A stretch of 64,000 nt of DNA from Paenibacillus sp. J31TS4 (GCF_018403265.1 NZ_BOSI01000001.1:1674001-1738000); one strand, 5' to 3'; positions 53,543-62,994 are shown, numbered from the stretch's first letter. The notes: generated by a model from the sequence alone, not told the origin. Program-made: numbers and translations.

Positions 53543-53596
53543 CCCTTTCCCCTCCCTTATGCAAAGGCTTCGCCGTTCAGCCCCCGCCGCTTCTCC

Positions 53597-55354
53597 CTAG
53601 CGGAGACTGGGCTCGAGCCGTTTTCGCTTTCGCTGGTCTTCGAGCAGCGCCGCCATGTAAGCCTGCATGCTCCGCGAACGCTCGGTTGCGAGCGCAGGAT
53701 GCGCCAGATTGTGCGTTTCCAGCGGATCCGCCGTCAAGTTGTATAGCTCGTATTCCTCGGGCGCCGGTACTGTTTTGACCCGATCCGGGGGCCGGGCCGG
53801 CCAGCCGTATGCCGGCTCCTCTGCCGAACAGCTCTCGACTTCCCCGCTGCCCGGATCCATCCAGAACCGGGGATTGTCGAAGTACCGGGAATACTTCCAT
53901 AGTTCCCGGGCGTCTCCTTCCCCGATTGCGGCGAGCACGGTTTCAATATGATTCGGCTGGCAGACGGACGGATACGGCCAGCCGAGCGGGCTGACCTGAT
54001 GCTGCCCTCGCGTCACGTCGTCATCGCTCATATAATAGACGGGCTCCTCGCGAGGAAGAGTGTCCGCCTCTCCGCTACCCATAAGAAGGGGCGACAGATC
54101 GCGTCCGACGAGCGGATAGGCTTCCGTGAAGCTTGCGCTCAGCCGGCGCCGAATCGCGGCGGCATCCGCGCCTGCCAGACCAAGCATCGTCGGCAGCAGA
54201 TCGACGTGGCTCGTCAGGGCATCGACCCGCATCCGCTCCGGGAAGAGCCGTTTGTTCTGAATGACGAACGGGACGTGCAGCATCTCTTCATAAGCGCAGT
54301 AAAATTTCTGATGGAGGCCTCCGTGCGCCCCGAGCAGCTCACCGTGATCCGAGGTGAACAGAACAATCGTGTCGTCCCGGAAGGAGGACCGGTCCAGAGC
54401 GTCCAGCACCCGGAGCATCTGCCGGTCCGCCTCCTTTTGGAGCTGGTAGTACAGCTGGCGGTAATGCGCCCGGTTGCCGATGGGCTGGAGAGCCCGGGGA
54501 TAGATGCGCCGGTAGCTGGCCTGGCAGCGCGGCTTGGTCGCCAACGTCTCGCCCTCGGTCGGTGGCGGAGGAACCGGCGGCATCGGGTCTACGGCGAACC
54601 GGAAGACGGGCAGACGCTCCGTCAACGAGCCGTACAGCACGATGTCGTGCGGGTTCACGAAGGAGGCGACGACGAGCCACGGCTTGGCGCTGTCGTTGTG
54701 CCGGCTCTCTCGGTCCAGCGTCTCGAGGAGCTCCACCGCCTCGGCCCCATACACCTCGTCGCGTCCGCTTAGCCCGATCGCGGCGGAGGAGCCCGAGTTG
54801 CGCGGGTTTTTCCCGTGCGGCTCCGGACCGATCCAGCTTGAGAAGCCGTAGGGATCGAGCGGATCGGCCTGCCGGTACAGCGCCTCGCGAGCTGGGTCCG
54901 GCACTCCCGTCAGCGGATGGTAGCTGGGCACGCTGTGATGCGTCCCCGGCGTTACCAGATCGGCTTGGGTGACGTGCCACTTGCCTTTGTAATACGTCTG
55001 GTACCCCGCCTCGCGAAAATAATGCCCCATGGTAGGCACGGTATTCCGGCCAAGCCAGAACATATCCGAATCGAACGCTTCCTTGGCAACGCCGTTCGTC
55101 TGGCTGACGCCATGCAGCGAAGGATACTGCCCGGTCAGAAGCGTAGCCCGGCTCGGACAGCAGGCCGCACTGCCGATCGTATGCCGGTTAAACTGGACCG
55201 CATGCTCTTTCAGCCGCTCGTGGGCCGGGAGAGCCTGCCGGCGCCAAGCCTGCAGCTCCTCGCTCTCGTACACGGGAGGATACCGCTCCTCGTCGACCAG
55301 GATCAGGAGAAAATTAGGCGGTTTGCCGAACGGGCCCCGCTCGCGCTCATTCAT
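53597..55354 (-). CDS. Sulfatase (formylglycine-dependent, Cys type)
   Basis: 585 aa, no signal peptide. FLLILVDEERYPP starts the metal site; IGSAACCPSRATLLTGQYP holds the CxPSR modification motif, with the first Cys becoming formylglycine. YYKGKWHVT, VASFVNPHDIVLYG and LFTSDHGELLGAHGGLHQKF complete the metal site. Cleaves sulfate esters, substrate unknown; cytoplasmic location implies imported oligosaccharides. No anaerobic maturase gene is in the window. Terminator separates it from the upstream remnant. Confidence 0.93.
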   Translation of the reverse strand: MNERERGPFGKPPNFLLILVDEERYPPVYESEELQAWRRQALPAHERLKEHAVQFNRHTIGSAACCPSRATLLTGQYPSLHGVSQTNGVAKEAFDSDMFWLGRNTVPTMGHYFREAGYQTYYKGKWHVTQADLVTPGTHHSVPSYHPLTGVPDPAREALYRQADPLDPYGFSSWIGPEPHGKNPRNSGSSAAIGLSGRDEVYGAEAVELLETLDRESRHNDSAKPWLVVASFVNPHDIVLYGSLTERLPVFRFAVDPMPPVPPPPTEGETLATKPRCQASYRRIYPRALQPIGNRAHYRQLYYQLQKEADRQMLRVLDALDRSSFRDDTIVLFTSDHGELLGAHGGLHQKFYCAYEEMLHVPFVIQNKRLFPERMRVDALTSHVDLLPTMLGLAGADAAAIRRRLSASFTEAYPLVGRDLSPLLMGSGEADTLPREEPVYYMSDDDVTRGQHQVSPLGWPYPSVCQPNHIETVLAAIGEGDARELWKYSRYFDNPRFWMDPGSGEVESCSAEEPAYGWPARPPDRVKTVPAPEEYELYNLTADPLETHNLAHPALATERSRSMQAYMAALLEDQRKRKRLEPSLR

Positions 55355-55405
55355 GCTTCACACATCCTCGCAGGAAGATTCCTCCTAGCCTATGCTCTCC
55401 CTGCC

Positions 55406-55433
55406 AAAAAAAGCCGGCCGTTGCCGGCCGGCC
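55406..55433 (-). terminator. Terminator upstream of the sulfatase gene
   Basis: GGCCGGC/GCCGGCC-type stem with loop around TTG, followed on the - strand by TTTTTTT. It belongs to the alpha/beta hydrolase remnant. Confidence 0.85.
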
Positions 55434-55436
55434 TCC

Positions 55437-55637
55437 TTAGGCATCATAGTGGCTTGCGAGGAAGCGCTTGATCTCCTTGTTCATGCTGCGCAGCGCTTCC
55501 GGCGGTCGGAAATGCCCGCTCTCCTGAAGGTGCGTGCCCGTCAAATTCGGAATGACGGCCTGCGCGGCGGGCAGCAGAGCAGGGCCGGAAGAAGATATCC
55601 TTCGCACCCGTGATCATAGGCAATGGGGTTTCTATCT
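55437..55637 (-). pseudogene. 3' remnant of an alpha/beta hydrolase gene
   Basis: Only the C-terminal end of a hydrolase is left. The piece EIETPLPMITGAKDIFFRP looks like the usual strand before the catalytic Asp; in a second frame PALLPAAQAVIPNLTG ... HLQESGHFRPPEALRSMNKE and IKRFLASHYDA ends at TAA 55437-55439 (catalytic His in ESGHF). The frames are offset near 55580, and the N-terminal 200 residues are missing. So this is a truncated, frameshifted relic with its terminator intact. Confidence 0.65.
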
Positions 55638-55703
55638 CTCTATTTTATACAAAATAGAAAACATCTGGTAAAGTGGGGAATAGCAAACCCAAGGAGGTGT
55701 TCC

Positions 55704-55916
55704 ATGGCCGGTTATGGACAGGCCCTACTACTCGTCGCCCTCATACTCGCTTCCGGCTGGCTGCTCGTTCGTTCCCGCCCGGCACGGCCCGGCGGCAAGC
55801 TCGCCAGACTGACGCGCTGGGCCGGCGTCAGCCTTCTCGTCATGGTCCTCTTTTGCCTCCTCATGGCGGTTCTGATCTGGAATGCCGAGATAGAGAGCCG
55901 CCTGTACGGTCACTAG
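55704..55916 (+). CDS. 70-aa two-TM membrane protein, unknown
   Basis: From ATG 55704 with AAGGAGGTGTTCC. Two hydrophobic segments (ALLLVALILASGWLLV and GVSLLVMVLFCLLMAVLIW) separated by a basic loop (RSRPARPGGKLARLTRW). Unknown function; only + strand gene in this part of the locus. Confidence 0.75.
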   Translation: MAGYGQALLLVALILASGWLLVRSRPARPGGKLARLTRWAGVSLLVMVLFCLLMAVLIWNAEIESRLYGH

Positions 55917-55943
55917 CGGGCCGTCCTGCCGTTTCGCTCCGTT

Positions 55944-57371
55944 CTATTCCTTCTTCCGCACCTGTGCGGAGCCCGGCAGCAGCTCCTTCTCGATCCGCTT
56001 CACGGCTTCCTCCGGCTGCTCCATCTTCATCCACATGAGCACCAGCCGCTTCTGCATCTCATCCAGCAGCCCCTGTCCGATTCCGAGATCCCGAATCGCA
56101 TACGAATAAGGGAGCATGTCGACGAAGGCGTGATAATGCTCCGGATGAAGCGCCGGATTGAACAGCGTCCGGTCTTCCGCCACCCGGCGTCGCACCGGGA
56201 TGGTGCAGCCGTGCCGCTTGAGCTGCTCCTGTGCGTAGGTCCCGGTCACGAAACGGATGAACCGCTTGGCCGCCGCCGCGTTGGGAGAGCGGGCGCTCAC
56301 CGCCAGTGCGCCGCCGATCAGGAGCGTAGCCGGGCGTTTGTTGCCGGGCACGACCGGCACGACGTCCCAGTCCCGGAAGTGCGCCCCGAATTCGTTCATG
56401 AAGTGATACGTGCCGATGATCATGGCGACCTTGTCTGCCATGAACAGGTCCTCGACGATCCGCGTTCCCCCGTAGATGGAGGCCGGCGACACCTCCTGCT
56501 GGAACATCAGATCGAGGCAGTAGCCGAACGCCTCGACCGTCTCGGGGCTGCTAAAGAGCGAGCGGCCCTCCCGGTCGTAGACGCCTCCGCCGTTCTGCAG
56601 GAGAAACTGGGGCCAGCGGTTGTTCGTGATCGTGAAGCCGAAGCCGTACTGCCGTACGGTCTGCCCGTCCTCCCGGATCGTATGTCTCCTCGCGAAGGCA
56701 AGCAACTCGTCCCAATTCCGGACCTGCCATTCGGCGGCATTCGGTACGAGCTTTTTGTTCACGACGTACACGACAGGAGAAAAAACGAACGGAATGGCCC
56801 GCAGCAGCTCCCCTTCCTCGAACAGCCGCATCGCCTCGGGGTAGAGCTCGTCCCCGTCCGACCACTCGCTCCGCTCGCTCGGCAGCAGCTCGTCCAGCAG
56901 CCCCGCGTCAGCAAAATAACGGTAATGCAGATCAGAGATGACCATTAGGTCGTGCGCATCCCCATCCCGGAGCTTCTCCGACAGATATTCCGCATAGCCG
57001 TTCTCCGATACCAAGGAGAGGGTGATCCGGATATCCGGGTTGTCCCGCTCGAACACGGTGATCAGCCGCTCGAGAATCGGCTTCTCGTAGGAATCGCCGA
57101 AGCAAACGAGCTTCAGTGCCGTCTGCTCCTTCCAATACTCCGGCTCCCGAATCCGGTTGCCTTTGCCGGGGATTTTCTCGATCAGCCCTTCGTTCTCCAG
57201 CTCAGCCAGCACCTTGCGCACCGAGTCCCGGCTCATATTGTACAGCTTGCTCAGCGTGATCTCCGACAGCAAAAAATCGCCGGGCTGCAGGGTCATTCCG
57301 GTAATCTGGCTCCGGATGTCCTGCCGGCACCGCTCGTAGCGATCGTCGAAATCCGTCCTTTTTTTCAGCAA
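55944..57371 (-). CDS. GntR-type HTH fused to an ABC solute-binding domain
   Basis: 475 aa. Residues about 15-75 are a GntR winged helix (GDFLLSEITLSKLYNMSRDSV, VLAELENEGLIEKIPGKGNRI). The rest is a family-1 sugar-binding fold: LKLVCFGDSYEKPILERLITVFERD, AIPFVFSPVVYVVNKKLV, NNRWPQFLLQNGGGV and a late KRFIRFVTGTYAQEQL. There is no signal peptide, so a cytoplasmic sensor-regulator using an importer-like domain is most likely. It should regulate the neighbouring ABC/propeller/esterase genes in response to a sugar. The ATG is close to a clear - strand TATACAAT-type -10 region. Confidence 0.9.
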   Translation of the reverse strand: MLKKRTDFDDRYERCRQDIRSQITGMTLQPGDFLLSEITLSKLYNMSRDSVRKVLAELENEGLIEKIPGKGNRIREPEYWKEQTALKLVCFGDSYEKPILERLITVFERDNPDIRITLSLVSENGYAEYLSEKLRDGDAHDLMVISDLHYRYFADAGLLDELLPSERSEWSDGDELYPEAMRLFEEGELLRAIPFVFSPVVYVVNKKLVPNAAEWQVRNWDELLAFARRHTIREDGQTVRQYGFGFTITNNRWPQFLLQNGGGVYDREGRSLFSSPETVEAFGYCLDLMFQQEVSPASIYGGTRIVEDLFMADKVAMIIGTYHFMNEFGAHFRDWDVVPVVPGNKRPATLLIGGALAVSARSPNAAAAKRFIRFVTGTYAQEQLKRHGCTIPVRRRVAEDRTLFNPALHPEHYHAFVDMLPYSYAIRDLGIGQGLLDEMQKRLVLMWMKMEQPEEAVKRIEKELLPGSAQVRKKE

Positions 57372-57418
57372 GTCAACCGCCCCTAGCTATACATAATTGT
57401 ATAGTATACCACAGCTTC

Positions 57419-58465
57419 CTATCCTTGGCAGAGCGGTGGCTGCAGGTGCCGATCCAGAAAGGAGTAGGCGAGCTCACGCGCTCGAGAAGGAAAATCGTGT
57501 CCTGCCGGACCCATCCAAAATTCGAAGGAGCCGGGCTCTGCCTCCGCCTGATACAGAGCGTCCAGCTCGGTCATCGCCTCGGCGATCCCCTCCCAGTTCG
57601 GGAAGATCCGGTCGCGGATGCCGCTCCACAGGAACAGCGGGGTCGGCAGCGCCAGCGCCGCGATCTCGTGCCATTCGAACGGCACCTCGCCCCGCTCCAG
57701 CATGGCGGTGAGCTGGGGAAAGTGGGAGAACCAGTCCCGCTGCCCCCACCGGTTCGGGTCGGGATCGCCGGCGAACGAGCTGAAGCCGCAGCTCGACACG
57801 ACCACGCGAACCCGCCGGTCCAGCCCGGCGAGAAACCAGCCGTTGTAGCCGCCGAGGGAGTGGCCGATCGCGCCGATCCGGCTGGCATCCGCATCCGGCA
57901 GCGCGGCCAGCAGGTCGACGGCCCGGATATGATCGGCGAGCATTTTGCCGACAGCGGTCCACTCCGGGTGCTGCTCGTAGAACGGAGCCGTCTGATAGGG
58001 CTCCGAGCCGGGGTACACCCGCTCGCCGGCCGTGATCGTATCGGGCGCCAGCACGATATAGCCGCGCGACACGAGCTCGAGCCCGTAGCGGCGGTTCTCC
58101 CTGCCGGAGGCCAGCGCGACGTCCTCCTTGCCCTCGGGCGAGGTCGGGTGCAGCGCCAGCACCGCCGGGCGCTTGCCCTCCCGCCCGAGCGGCAGGAGCA
58201 GCAGCGCGGTTACCTGGTCGCCGTCCCGGGTGGCGTACCGGATGCTCAGCCGGCGGTGGTCCTCCTCGGCCGCCTCCTCCAGCACCTCGTAGCCGGCGTC
58301 CCCTTCCGACGCTTCATAGAGCCCCTCCGCCGGCGGCTTGCCGAGAAAGCCCAGCCACTCGGCCAGAATCTTCTCGCGCTTTGCTTCCCATGCCTCGACA
58401 GGCGCGGACTCCTCCAGCAGCTTCGGCAACCGGCCTTTCGTCAGTTCCGCTAATCGATACGTCAT
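57419..58465 (-). CDS. Alpha/beta hydrolase, acetyl-xylan/sugar-esterase-like
   Basis: 348 aa from ATG 58465 (AAGGAGGATGCGCG), overlapping the propeller gene stop as ATGA. PAVLALHPTSPEGKEDVAL (oxyanion hole), IGAIGHSLGGYNGWFLA (nucleophile Ser in GHSLGG), SSCGFSSFAGDP, LWSGIRDRIFPNWEG (Asp), and MGPAGHDFPSRARELAY (His). No signal peptide. Resembles dienelactone-hydrolase/acetyl-xylan-esterase types found with polysaccharide utilisation genes; substrate not defined. Confidence 0.88.
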   Translation of the reverse strand: MTYRLAELTKGRLPKLLEESAPVEAWEAKREKILAEWLGFLGKPPAEGLYEASEGDAGYEVLEEAAEEDHRRLSIRYATRDGDQVTALLLLPLGREGKRPAVLALHPTSPEGKEDVALASGRENRRYGLELVSRGYIVLAPDTITAGERVYPGSEPYQTAPFYEQHPEWTAVGKMLADHIRAVDLLAALPDADASRIGAIGHSLGGYNGWFLAGLDRRVRVVVSSCGFSSFAGDPDPNRWGQRDWFSHFPQLTAMLERGEVPFEWHEIAALALPTPLFLWSGIRDRIFPNWEGIAEAMTELDALYQAEAEPGSFEFWMGPAGHDFPSRARELAYSFLDRHLQPPLCQG

Positions 58466-60330
58466 CGCGCATCCTCCTTCTCTTGATACCGCCACAGCTC
58501 GGCCCCGCTGCCATAATATAGCGCGCCATCGATGTCTGCAAAGCCGCAGGTCGCCTCCTGCGGCAGGTCCACGACCTTCTCGGCCGTCCCTGTCTCCGGG
58601 TCGACGGAGAAAATCGCGCGGCTGAGCAGACCGAGCACGACGGGCTTGCCCTGGCGGACAGCCAGCAGGAGCCCGTCACGGACGACGCGGCCCCATGCCG
58701 ACAGGTCCTGCTTGCGCAGAACCGTCCCCGTCTCGGGTTCGAAGACGAACAGCACGGCGTCCGAGGTGAGCCCGTACAGCCGGTCCCGCGCATCCGCGAC
58801 GAGCAGCGAGATCTCGCGGGCGCCAGGCACGGGCACCCAGCGCTCGATTACGCGGCGGCTCGCCCAGTCGAACAGGTACAGCACCGCCTCCCGGGCGGCC
58901 GGACTCGCACCACCTGGTGTCTCGATGCTCGTGCCCCCGGCGACATCGCCGCCGCTCAGGGCGGCCAGGCAGAGCGTGCTCTGCTGCTCTATGAGCTCCT
59001 CGTGCTCGTACACCGTCACGTGCCGAGACGGTACATGGAGCACGCCGACCGCACCGCCCACCGCGCCGTAACCCGGAAAGCCGCCGTACAGCACGTGCTC
59101 GCCGTCCGGGTGCGCCAGGGCGCACCGCGGCCGGTGGATGCGCTCGTCCGCATAGACGAGCTGGGGATTGCGCGCCGGTCCGGGCTCCTCGCTAAGCGGG
59201 CGCCGGGTATCGAGGAGATGCAAGGTGCCGCCGGCATAGGCGGCACCCGCCAGGTAGCTCCCCTGCACCGCATAAGCGCAGATGTTGCCTCCCCCGCCCC
59301 GCTCGACGAGCTTGCCGCCGAAGCTGCGCAGCTCGTCCGTCTGCGGGTCGTAACGGTACAGGTGCAGCGGATGGTTCGACGTCCCGTACAGCCTGCCGTC
59401 GGGTCCGGCCGCCATCGGCGACAGCGCCGTGCCGTTTCCCTCGTAGACGAGAGGCACGACCGTGCGCGAGCCGTCGGCCTCCTCGATGACGAGCTCCCCT
59501 TCCGCCAGCTCGTAGCCGACGAGGCTCCGCCCGCCGCCAAGCTCCCGGTGCAGCTTGCGGTAGCCCGTCCCCTTGTACAGCGACGGGGGGACGCTTGCCG
59601 CCTCGACCGGCTCCGCCCGTCCGTCCCGCAGCCGGAACCAGCGGACGGGCGGCGCGTCCGGCCCGCTCTCCTCCATGCCGCTGTCGGCGCCCGGCAGCAT
59701 GCCGTACACTTCTCCGTCCGCGCCGACATGGACCTGCCCGCTTCCCCTTACCGGCCCGTCGTCACCGCGAAGCGTAGCGACCTTGCCATCGGAGAGCCGG
59801 TAAGCGGCGATCCCCGCCGTGGTCGTCCCGAGACCGGCGTAGATCCAGCCGTCCCGTCCGGCCGCCAGCGTCATCGCGTACTTCTGCTCGGGATCAAGCT
59901 GCCCGAGGACGCGGCAGTCTCCCGACTGCGGATCGAGCCGCAGCAGCTGTGCGTTCGGATACGTCGTCGCATAGACGATTCCGTCCCCGTCCTCAGTGAA
60001 CGCAAATCCCGCGATCTCTTCGCTGGGAGCCGGCTTCAGCCGGTGCTCGAACGTCTCCCCGAACGGATCGAGCACCGCCAGAAGCGGGCCGGCGCCCGTA
60101 TAGAATCGGCCGTCCCGCCCGCTCATGGCGGCATACGGATACTCGCTCTTGCCTTCCTCGAACGCGAGCTGCCGGCAAGTCCCCGTCGCCGGATTCACCA
60201 CCAGGGCGTACCCCCTGGCGACGAGCACGATTCGTTCCCGACCGTCCCCGTCCCGGCAGACCGCCGCCGACCTCGTCTCGTCCGCCCGCACCGGCACGCC
60301 GATGCGCCTAAACTGCTCTTCGCCGTTCAT
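58462..60330 (-). CDS. Beta-propeller repeat protein, unknown function
   Basis: 622 aa without signal peptide or TM. Contains repeats of the YGMLPGADSG, GPDGRLYGTSNHPLHLYRYDP, PAGRDGWIYAG and DRLYGLTSDAVLFVFEPETGT type, i.e. blades with DGxxYG-strands, probably one or two seven-bladed propellers. No catalytic motif recognised. Translationally coupled to the esterase gene. Role may be sugar lactonase-like or scaffold; unknown. GGAGGGAGAGGAAGC before ATG. Confidence 0.8.
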   Translation of the reverse strand: MNGEEQFRRIGVPVRADETRSAAVCRDGDGRERIVLVARGYALVVNPATGTCRQLAFEEGKSEYPYAAMSGRDGRFYTGAGPLLAVLDPFGETFEHRLKPAPSEEIAGFAFTEDGDGIVYATTYPNAQLLRLDPQSGDCRVLGQLDPEQKYAMTLAAGRDGWIYAGLGTTTAGIAAYRLSDGKVATLRGDDGPVRGSGQVHVGADGEVYGMLPGADSGMEESGPDAPPVRWFRLRDGRAEPVEAASVPPSLYKGTGYRKLHRELGGGRSLVGYELAEGELVIEEADGSRTVVPLVYEGNGTALSPMAAGPDGRLYGTSNHPLHLYRYDPQTDELRSFGGKLVERGGGGNICAYAVQGSYLAGAAYAGGTLHLLDTRRPLSEEPGPARNPQLVYADERIHRPRCALAHPDGEHVLYGGFPGYGAVGGAVGVLHVPSRHVTVYEHEELIEQQSTLCLAALSGGDVAGGTSIETPGGASPAAREAVLYLFDWASRRVIERWVPVPGAREISLLVADARDRLYGLTSDAVLFVFEPETGTVLRKQDLSAWGRVVRDGLLLAVRQGKPVVLGLLSRAIFSVDPETGTAEKVVDLPQEATCGFADIDGALYYGSGAELWRYQEKEDAR

Positions 60331-60391
60331 GCTTCCTCTCCCTCCGTCTGCCGCGGGCCTTGCGCCCGTGCCTTCCTTAGATACAGAACAA

Positions 60392-60413
60392 GATCGGGCG
60401 CATTCGCCCGATC
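60392..60413 (-). terminator. Terminator after the solute-binding gene
   Basis: GATCGGGCG/CGCCCGATC, 9-bp perfect stem with 4-base loop; followed on the - strand by TTGTTC. May reduce but not end transcription into the propeller gene. Confidence 0.75.
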
Positions 60414-60431
60414 CGTTCCGCCGCGTTTCTG

Positions 60432-62027
60432 TTACTTCCAGACCAAATCCTTGTAGCCGCGTTCCTTGATGCCGTCGTTCATTTCCTTAATGATCTGAGA
60501 GCCGCCGCGCTTCAGGTATTCCTGTACGAGCGCGTCCCAGTCCGAGAGCGGACGCTGGCCGGCGATCATCTTCGTCTGCTCGTTCATCATGAACGTGAGC
60601 AGTTCCGCGCCCTTCGTCGTCTCCGTCTCCGAGATGACACCGTAGTTCGGCGGATAGTAATGCTTCATTTTGCCGTTCAGATCCATCAGATCCTTCGTCA
60701 GCTGGATCAGCTTGGGCTCCGTATACGCCTTGTCGAACTCGGGATCGGTTCCGGCAGGCACCCAAGCTGTGTTGTCCTGGAAGTAAACGGCCGGTTCGAG
60801 TCCTTCCTGCGGCTTGAGCGTAACCCGCTTGCCGTTCTCCATCTTGTAGCCGACGCCCTCGCCGCCATAGAAAAAGTCAAAGTCCTTGTTCGCCGCGCTC
60901 TGCTGGGCAGCCGGATAGAATTTGCGGGAGAAGTCGTGAATCTCCAGTACTTTGTTCAGCTTGTCGGGATCCTTCGCGAGCTTGGCGTTCAGCGCGTTGA
61001 AGCGTGCGAAGCCTGTGCCTGCGGTGAAGCCCTGCTGGCCGTCCGGCTGCTTGAACGGCGCCAGCACCGCGAATTCGGCGTTCGGATTCAGCTTGAGCAG
61101 CCCTTCCATGTAAGGCTGAGACATGCCGCGAGGGGCGACCAGGAACACGCCCGCTTTGCCCGAATAGAACTGCGCGTTCGTATCGGCCCAGTTCAGCACG
61201 GCGAAGTCCGGTGTAATCGCTTTCTCTTTGTTCAGATCGGCAAAGAACTGGATGAGCTCCTTGCGCCCGTCGGAGATGATGCCGGGAATGAAGTTGCCGT
61301 CCTTGTCCTTATGATACCAGGTATTGTACTGCCAGTAAGGTCCCATCGCGAAATCCGGGTTGATATTCTGGCCCATCGCCAGGCCGTACGTGTCCTGCTT
61401 GCCGTTCTTGTCCGGGTCGTTCTTGGTGAAGGCGATGGCAACCTGCTTCAGCTCCTCGTAGCTCGTCGGCATCTTGAGGCCGAGGCTGTCGAGCCAATCC
61501 TTGCGGATGAGGAACGAGTTGCCCTCGATCGGTGCCCATGACGGGATGCCGTAGATTTTGCCGTTGACCTTGAACTGGTCCCATACTTCCTTGGGCACTG
61601 CCTTGAGCGTCGGATACTTGTTGATCGTCGCATCGTCGATCGGCAGGAACGCCCCCTGCTTCGCCCACTTCTGGAACAGCGTCATGTCGTTCGGGCGGAA
61701 GCCGATCATATCGGGCGCTTCGCCGCCCGCGACGACGGCGGTCAGCTTCTCCACGAAGTTTTCCTGCGGAACCTTCTCCACCTTGTAATCCACGTTGAAT
61801 TTCTCGTTCAGCATCTTCTGGCCCGGTCCGTTCGCAGCCGCCGGATTGCCAAAGACATACGTGATTCCCGTGATTGCATGCTTTTTGTCGCTTGCCGCCG
61901 GGCTTTGGCCTGCCGCCGGGCTCTGACCCGCGGACGCGCCATCCTTGCCTTTGTCTCCTCCCGTGCTGCAGGCCGTCAGCGTCATCGCCGCTGCCATCGT
62001 CACGAGTACTAGTTTCTTTGTTTTCAT
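60432..62027 (-). CDS. ABC importer lipoprotein, sugar-binding (LipO-type)
   Basis: 531 aa from ATG 62027 (GGGAGGGGTAGCGGT). Signal peptide and lipobox TLTACSTGG; a Gly/Ser/Ala/Pro-rich linker follows. Family-1 binding fold: TGITYVFGNPAAANGPGQKML, VVAGGEAPDMIGFRPND, GIPSWAPIEGNSFLIRKDWL, and KNDPDKNGKQDTYGLAMG. Captures an oligosaccharide outside the membrane. Long LipO-type proteins with LplB/LplC-like permeases are typical of Paenibacillus. Confidence 0.94.
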   Translation of the reverse strand: MKTKKLVLVTMAAAMTLTACSTGGDKGKDGASAGQSPAAGQSPAASDKKHAITGITYVFGNPAAANGPGQKMLNEKFNVDYKVEKVPQENFVEKLTAVVAGGEAPDMIGFRPNDMTLFQKWAKQGAFLPIDDATINKYPTLKAVPKEVWDQFKVNGKIYGIPSWAPIEGNSFLIRKDWLDSLGLKMPTSYEELKQVAIAFTKNDPDKNGKQDTYGLAMGQNINPDFAMGPYWQYNTWYHKDKDGNFIPGIISDGRKELIQFFADLNKEKAITPDFAVLNWADTNAQFYSGKAGVFLVAPRGMSQPYMEGLLKLNPNAEFAVLAPFKQPDGQQGFTAGTGFARFNALNAKLAKDPDKLNKVLEIHDFSRKFYPAAQQSAANKDFDFFYGGEGVGYKMENGKRVTLKPQEGLEPAVYFQDNTAWVPAGTDPEFDKAYTEPKLIQLTKDLMDLNGKMKHYYPPNYGVISETETTKGAELLTFMMNEQTKMIAGQRPLSDWDALVQEYLKRGGSQIIKEMNDGIKERGYKDLVWK

Positions 62028-62101
62028 ACCGCTACCCCTCCCTATTCGTTGCCGAGCTTGCCGTTTGGTTCGATGCCGCCGGCCGGGCGATGGACCGGAC
62101 G

Positions 62102-62980
62102 CTATCCCTTGACCGAGCCCAGCATCACCCCCTTGGCAAAGTGCTTTTGCAGAAACGGATACACGATCAGAATCGGGAGCGTTGCGAGCAGAATCGCAGC
62201 CATCTGGATCGTAATCGGAGGCGGCGGATTCTCCATCATCAGCATGACCTCCTGGCCGAGCGCCGCTGTCGGCTCGTTCACGATGACAATCTGGCGCAGG
62301 ATGACCTGAATCGGCCACTTGGACGAGTCGCTCAAATACAGAATCCCGGCGAAGTACGTGTTCCAATGTCCCACCGCGTAGAACAGACTGAAGGCGGCGA
62401 GAGATGGTTTGGACAGCGGCAGAATGATCGAGAAGAAAGTTCTCAGCTCGTTCGCACCGTCGATGAGCGCGGCCTCGTTCAGCTCGCTCGGAATGCTAAG
62501 GAAAAACTGGCGCAGCACAATCAGGTTGAACGAGCTGATCGCCCCGGGAAGAATAAGCGCCCACAGCGAGTTGATGAGCCCCGTCCCTTTCACGATCAAA
62601 TAAGTCGGGATCATGCCGGCCGAGAACAGAATCGTGAAAATGACCATCATCAGGATGACCCGCTGGCCGAGCGCGTTGCGCGTGAGCGCATACGCCATCG
62701 TCGCCGTGAACAGCAGGTTGACCAGCGTGCCCACGATGGTGACGTAGGCGGTGACGCCGAGCGAGCGGGTGAAGTTTTTGGACGCCAGAATCGTGTAGTA
62801 AGCGTCGGTCACCCATTCGCGCGGCCACAGGATCAGATCCCGCTCGAGCACATCCTTCAGCGAAGAGAAGGACACCGCGAAGATGTGCAGGAACGGAAAC
62901 AGCATGGTTGCCGCAATGAGAAGCAGCAGGACGGCGTTGACGGCGTCGGCGAGCCGCTCGGATATCGTTCGTTTGATCAT
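62102..62980 (-). CDS. Sugar ABC transporter permease, LplC/YtcP-like
   Basis: 292 aa, six TM segments. EAA loop is NEAALIDGANELRTFFSIILPLS (EAA---G---------LP), and the end VMLGSVKG is characteristic of this CUT1 subgroup. Pairs with the neighbouring permease; no ATPase gene is in the locus, so a shared MsmX-type ATPase is expected. Second gene of the operon. Confidence 0.95.
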   Translation of the reverse strand: MIKRTISERLADAVNAVLLLLIAATMLFPFLHIFAVSFSSLKDVLERDLILWPREWVTDAYYTILASKNFTRSLGVTAYVTIVGTLVNLLFTATMAYALTRNALGQRVILMMVIFTILFSAGMIPTYLIVKGTGLINSLWALILPGAISSFNLIVLRQFFLSIPSELNEAALIDGANELRTFFSIILPLSKPSLAAFSLFYAVGHWNTYFAGILYLSDSSKWPIQVILRQIVIVNEPTAALGQEVMLMMENPPPPITIQMAAILLATLPILIVYPFLQKHFAKGVMLGSVKG

Positions 62981-62994
62981 CGCTTGCTTCCCCC

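Noticed and set aside
59002-60456. 484-codon + strand frame opposite the propeller gene
   Set aside because: Arg-rich shadow; no ribosome site.
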